NCBI GenBank assembly: GCA_965199665.1
Contig: OZ241208.1
Coordinates: 248,001-312,000, forward strand
Reading direction: 5' to 3'
Length of the DNA stretch: 64,000 nt
DNA from: JAVVHH01 sp965199665
GTDB lineage: Bacteria; Pseudomonadota; Alphaproteobacteria; Acetobacterales; Acetobacteraceae
The translations under genes were made by a program, and so were the position numbers. The notes beneath the pieces are model-generated. The model was not told the origin of the DNA, did no database searches, and worked only from the letters and a program-made list of their open reading frames with translations. The stretch's first letter is position 1. Each line of letters starts with the position of its first letter. Shown here piece by piece: positions 60,966 to 64,000 of this stretch.

Positions 60966-61793
60966 ATGTCGGTGACCGAGAAAGACGTGAGCCAAGGCTC
61001 GATGAGCACGATGCAGGCGCGGTCCAACGCCGCGATCGGCGCCCCCCGCCTGGCCATCCGCAACCTCGACTTTTTCTACGGGACCAACAAGGCGCTGAAG
61101 GGCATCAACCTCGACCTGCCGGAGAAGCAGGTCACGGGCATGATCGGCCCCAGCGGCTGCGGCAAGTCGACGCTGCTGCGGTGCCTGAACCGGATGTATG
61201 ACTTGTATTCGGGGCAGCGCGCGGAAGGCGAGGTGCTGATGGACGGGCGCAACATCATCGCCTCCGACGTCGACCTGAACGACCTGCGCAGCCGGATCGG
61301 CATGGTGTTCCAGAAGCCGACTCCGTTCCCGATGTCGATCTACGACAACATCGCCTTCGGCGTGCGGCTGCACGAGAAGCTGAGCCGTTCGCAGATGGAC
61401 GAGCGGGTGGAATGGTCGCTGACCCGGGCCGCGCTGTGGGCCGAGGTCAAGGACCGGCTGACCAGCTCGGCCACCGGCCTGTCGGGCGGCCAGCAGCAGC
61501 GTCTCTGCATCGCGCGCACCATCGCGACCCGGCCGGAAGTGATCCTGCTCGACGAGCCCACCTCGGCGCTCGACCCGATCAGCACGCTCAAGGTCGAGGA
61601 GCTGATCGACGAGCTCAAGAGCGAGTTCACCATCGCCATCGTGACGCACAACATGCAGCAGGCGGCGCGTTGCGCGGACCAGGTGGCGTTCTTCTACCTC
61701 GGCGAGCTGATCGAGGTCGCGCCGGCGGGCGAGATCTTCACTGCGCCGAAGCAGAAGAAGACGCAGGAATACATCACCGGCCGATTCGGCTAA
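60966..61793 (+). CDS. pstB: Phosphate ABC transporter ATP-binding protein PstB
   Basis: A 275-residue ATPase from ATG 60966 (GAGG just upstream). Walker A is GPSGCGKST, the signature motif is LSGGQQQR, and Walker B is VILLDEP; NRMYDLYSGQRAEGEV is typical of PstB. It powers phosphate uptake. phoU follows 14 bases later. Confidence 0.97.
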   Translation: MSVTEKDVSQGSMSTMQARSNAAIGAPRLAIRNLDFFYGTNKALKGINLDLPEKQVTGMIGPSGCGKSTLLRCLNRMYDLYSGQRAEGEVLMDGRNIIASDVDLNDLRSRIGMVFQKPTPFPMSIYDNIAFGVRLHEKLSRSQMDERVEWSLTRAALWAEVKDRLTSSATGLSGGQQQRLCIARTIATRPEVILLDEPTSALDPISTLKVEELIDELKSEFTIAIVTHNMQQAARCADQVAFFYLGELIEVAPAGEIFTAPKQKKTQEYITGRFG

Positions 61794-61807
61794 GCGGGAA
61801 CAGGCGG

Positions 61808-62533
61808 ATGTCCGAGACCCCCCACATCGTCAAAAGCTTCACCCAGGAGCTCGACAAGCTCCGCGACCTGCTGACCGAGATGGGCGGCATCGTGGAGAAC
61901 CAGGTCGCGCTGGCGACCCGGGCCATCGTCGAGCAGGATGCCGACGTCGCGGCGCGCGCCGTGCAGCAGGACACCGCGGTGGACGCGCTGGAGCGGCAGA
62001 TCGAGGCGCTGGTGATCCGGCTGCTGGCGCTGCGGCAGCCCATGGCGAACGACCTGCGCGCCATCGTCGCCGGACTCAAGATTTCGGCGCAGCTGGAGCG
62101 CATCGGCGACTATGCCAAGAACGTCGCCAAGCGCTCGATCGTGCTGGGCCAGTTCCACCTGCCGTTCGCCCTGACCGGCCTGGGCACCATGGCGCGGCTG
62201 GTGCAGGAGAATCTACGCTTGGTGATCGACGCCGTCGGCGAGAACGATGCCGCCAAGTCGGTGCAGGTTTGGCAGTCCGACGAGGCGATCGACGATCTCT
62301 ACAACTCGATCTTCCGCGAGTTCATCACCTACATGATGGAAGACCCGCGCAACATCACGCCCTGCGCGCACCTGCTTTTCATCGCCAAGAACCTCGAGCG
62401 GATCGGCGACCACGCGACCAACATCGCCGAGACGGTGCATTACGCCGTCACCGGCGAGTCGCTGGACGAGGATCGACCCAAGGGCACCGATAGCGCGACC
62501 TATGCCGTCGTTCGCCCGATGGACAACGCTTGA
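61808..62533 (+). CDS. phoU: Phosphate signalling protein PhoU
   Basis: A 241-residue, all-helical protein with two PhoU repeats (AIVAGLKISAQLERIGDYAKN in the first, ICFIAKNLERIGDHATNIAE-like sequence in the second). It couples the Pst transporter to the PhoR/PhoB two-component system and represses the regulon when phosphate is high. GGCGG lies upstream of ATG 61808. The stop shares a base with the phoB start (TGATG). Confidence 0.95.
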   Translation: MSETPHIVKSFTQELDKLRDLLTEMGGIVENQVALATRAIVEQDADVAARAVQQDTAVDALERQIEALVIRLLALRQPMANDLRAIVAGLKISAQLERIGDYAKNVAKRSIVLGQFHLPFALTGLGTMARLVQENLRLVIDAVGENDAAKSVQVWQSDEAIDDLYNSIFREFITYMMEDPRNITPCAHLLFIAKNLERIGDHATNIAETVHYAVTGESLDEDRPKGTDSATYAVVRPMDNA

Positions 62534-63222
62534 TGCAGAAACCCATGGTCCTCGTCGTCGAGGACGAGGCCGCGCTGGTGGCGATGCTGCGCTACAACCT
62601 CGAGAAGCAGGGCTTCGAGGTCGAGGAGGCCGTGGACGGGCAGGAGGCGATCGCGCGCATTGCCGAATCGCCGCCGGATATCGTGCTGCTCGACTGGATG
62701 CTGCCGGTGATGTCGGGCATCGAGGTGTGCCGGCAGATCCGCCGCCGCCCGGCGACGCGGGACCTGCCGGTGATCATGGTCACCGCCCGCAGCGAGGACC
62801 AAGACGCGGTGCGCGGGCTCAACACCGGCGCCGACGACTACATCACCAAGCCGTTCAACATGGACGCGCTGCTGGCGCGGATGCGCGCGCTGCTGCGCCG
62901 GGCCGGACCGCCGTCCTCGCGCGGGCAGCTCGAGTTCCACGACATCGTCATGGACCAGTCGGCGCACCGGGTGCAGCGCAACGGGCGGGCGATCCATTTG
63001 GGCCCGACCGAATACCGCCTCCTGGAGTTCCTGATGCAGCACCCGCGCCGAGTCTTCTCGCGCGAGGAGCTGCTCAACGCCGTGTGGGGTCGCGACATCC
63101 ACGTGGAGCCGCGCACGGTCGACGTGCACATCCGCCGGCTGCGCAAGAGCATCAACGGCGACAGCGAGCTGGACGTGGTGCGCACGGTCCGCGCCGCGGG
63201 CTACGCGCTCGATACGGAGTAG
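62533..63222 (+). CDS. phoB: Phosphate regulon response regulator PhoB
   Basis: A 229-residue OmpR-type regulator. The receiver has the acidic pocket Glu10/Asp11 and phosphorylation site Asp54 (VLLDWMLPV), with TARSEDQDAV and ITKPF later. The C-terminal winged helix contains GPTEYRLLEFLMQHP and RTVDVHIRRLRK. It activates Pho-box promoters under phosphate limitation. The partner kinase gene phoR is not next to it. Start ATG 62533 is favoured over an in-frame TTG one codon earlier. Confidence 0.96.
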   Translation: MQKPMVLVVEDEAALVAMLRYNLEKQGFEVEEAVDGQEAIARIAESPPDIVLLDWMLPVMSGIEVCRQIRRRPATRDLPVIMVTARSEDQDAVRGLNTGADDYITKPFNMDALLARMRALLRRAGPPSSRGQLEFHDIVMDQSAHRVQRNGRAIHLGPTEYRLLEFLMQHPRRVFSREELLNAVWGRDIHVEPRTVDVHIRRLRKSINGDSELDVVRTVRAAGYALDTE

Positions 63223-63267
63223 GCCCGGTCCATTGCCGGGCTGAGACGCCGGGGCGATAATCGCGCC

Positions 63268-64000
63268 ATGCGCCCGACCCGCCGACTTCCGCCACCTCGG
63301 TCCATGATCGTCGCGCCGCAGCCGGAGGCGGTGGAGGCCGGCGCCGCGGTGCTGGCGGCCGGCGGCAGCGCGATGGATGCGACGATCGCCTGCGCGCTGA
63401 CCCAAGGCGTCGTCGACCCGCTGATGTGCGGTCTCGGCGGCCTGGGCGTCCTGCAGGTGCATGACCGGCGCACGGGCCGGCACGAGATCATCGACGGCCT
63501 GTCCCGCGCGCCCGCCGCGGCCACGCCCACCATGTGGGCCGACATCTACCGGGGCGAATGCGCCGACGGCTTCGGCTACATCGTGGACGATGCCGTCAAC
63601 GAGATCGGGCATGCCGCCGTCACCACGCCCGGGATCGTGCGCGTGTTCGAGACGGCGCATCGCGAGTACGGCCGGCTCCCCTGGACCGATCTGTTCGACC
63701 CGGCGATCGAGCGGGCGCGGGAAGGCTGGGTGGTGCGCCCGCACGTGGTCGCGATGTTCACCGCGGACGAGCGTCCCTACGGGCGCCGGCCGTTCAGCGA
63801 CAAGCTCGCCTACACCGCCGCCGGCCGTGCGCTGTACATGGAGGATGGCGAACCCAAGCGGCTGGGCCAGGTCATCCGCAACCCGGCGTTGGCCGACACG
63901 CTCGCTGCCATCGCGGCCGGCGGCGCGGACGCGTTCCATCGCGGCGCACTGGCGCATTTGATGGCGGACGACATGGCCGCGCAGGGCGGACTGTTGACGC
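63268..64000 (+). CDS. ggt: Gamma-glutamyltransferase, N-terminal part
   Basis: The first 244 codons of a protein that continues past the window end. MIVAPQPEAVEAGAAVLAAGGSAMDA and VDPLMCGLGGLG-type sequences are typical of gamma-glutamyltransferase-family N-terminal subunits; the catalytic Thr and processing site lie beyond the window. No signal peptide is evident, so it may be a cytosolic or different hydrolase of the same family rather than a periplasmic GGT. It is separated from phoB by 45 bases. A chaC gene for glutathione breakdown lies elsewhere in the window. Confidence 0.85.
   Translation, partial: MRPTRRLPPPRSMIVAPQPEAVEAGAAVLAAGGSAMDATIACALTQGVVDPLMCGLGGLGVLQVHDRRTGRHEIIDGLSRAPAAATPTMWADIYRGECADGFGYIVDDAVNEIGHAAVTTPGIVRVFETAHREYGRLPWTDLFDPAIERAREGWVVRPHVVAMFTADERPYGRRPFSDKLAYTAAGRALYMEDGEPKRLGQVIRNPALADTLAAIAAGGADAFHRGALAHLMADDMAAQGGLLT

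Overview
This is about 64 kb of high-G+C, gene-dense bacterial chromosome. The gene content points to an alphaproteobacterium of the Rhodospirillales/Acetobacteraceae type: an F1 operon in the order atpH-A-G-D-C with no F0 genes, a fused transaldolase/glucose-6-phosphate isomerase, a short-form 6-phosphogluconate dehydrogenase, Tad-type pseudopilins, and many GTG starts with 4-base stop/start overlaps. The taxonomic call is inference. No tRNA, rRNA, CRISPR array, phage or transposase gene was seen.

Layout. 1-2632: partial NmrA-like SDR, secreted cupin protein, small membrane protein, then an AhpD-like carboxymuconolactone decarboxylase (CMD) protein and an ECF41-type sigma factor; a matching ECF41 promoter lies just before the CMD gene. 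2941-8484 (minus): six coupled genes for maturing a CO-dehydrogenase-like molybdenum hydroxylase (CoxG, MoxR/CoxD, CoxE, XdhC split in two, a MoeA-like/NTP-transferase fusion), with no structural genes. 8602-15036: PrpB-like methylisocitrate lyase, His-rich PadR/YqjI regulator with a dyad operator, MBL-fold hydrolase, three Tad pseudopilin genes, a small unknown gene, ChaC. 15183-25319: sugar-phosphate operon tkt, tal-pgi, gnd, zwf, HAD phosphatase, pgl, patatin, interrupted between tal-pgi and gnd by a 109-bp palindromic element flanked by 10-bp direct repeats. 25363-33519: M20 peptidase, PAS-PAS-GGDEF-EAL protein, tsaC, cysQ, two tandem leucyl aminopeptidases.

33555-36080: a beta-helix protein with three near-identical 339-bp repeats and a type-I-secretion-like C-terminus. 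36325-39520: sugar ABC importer (two permeases and a Tat-exported binding protein, no ATPase). 39731-46150: ATP synthase F1 genes with a Rieske oxygenase gene inserted between atpG and atpD. 46254-51339: ferritin-like diiron protein, ClC transporter, MFS, PRC-barrel protein, RNase D. 51393-56371: aspS followed by an uncharacterised acid-catabolism cluster (decarboxylating dehydrogenase, amidohydrolase, ACS-type transporter). 56313-57821: DHA2 drug exporter. 57898-63222: Pho box and pstSCAB-phoU-phoB with no phoR. 63268-end: truncated gamma-glutamyltransferase.

The best leads are the ECF41/promoter pair, the small inserted palindromic element in the sugar-phosphate operon, the Rieske gene inside the ATP synthase operon, the structural-gene-free molybdenum hydroxylase maturation operon, and the internally repeated secreted beta-helix protein. 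I do not see a clearly new defence or mobile system.
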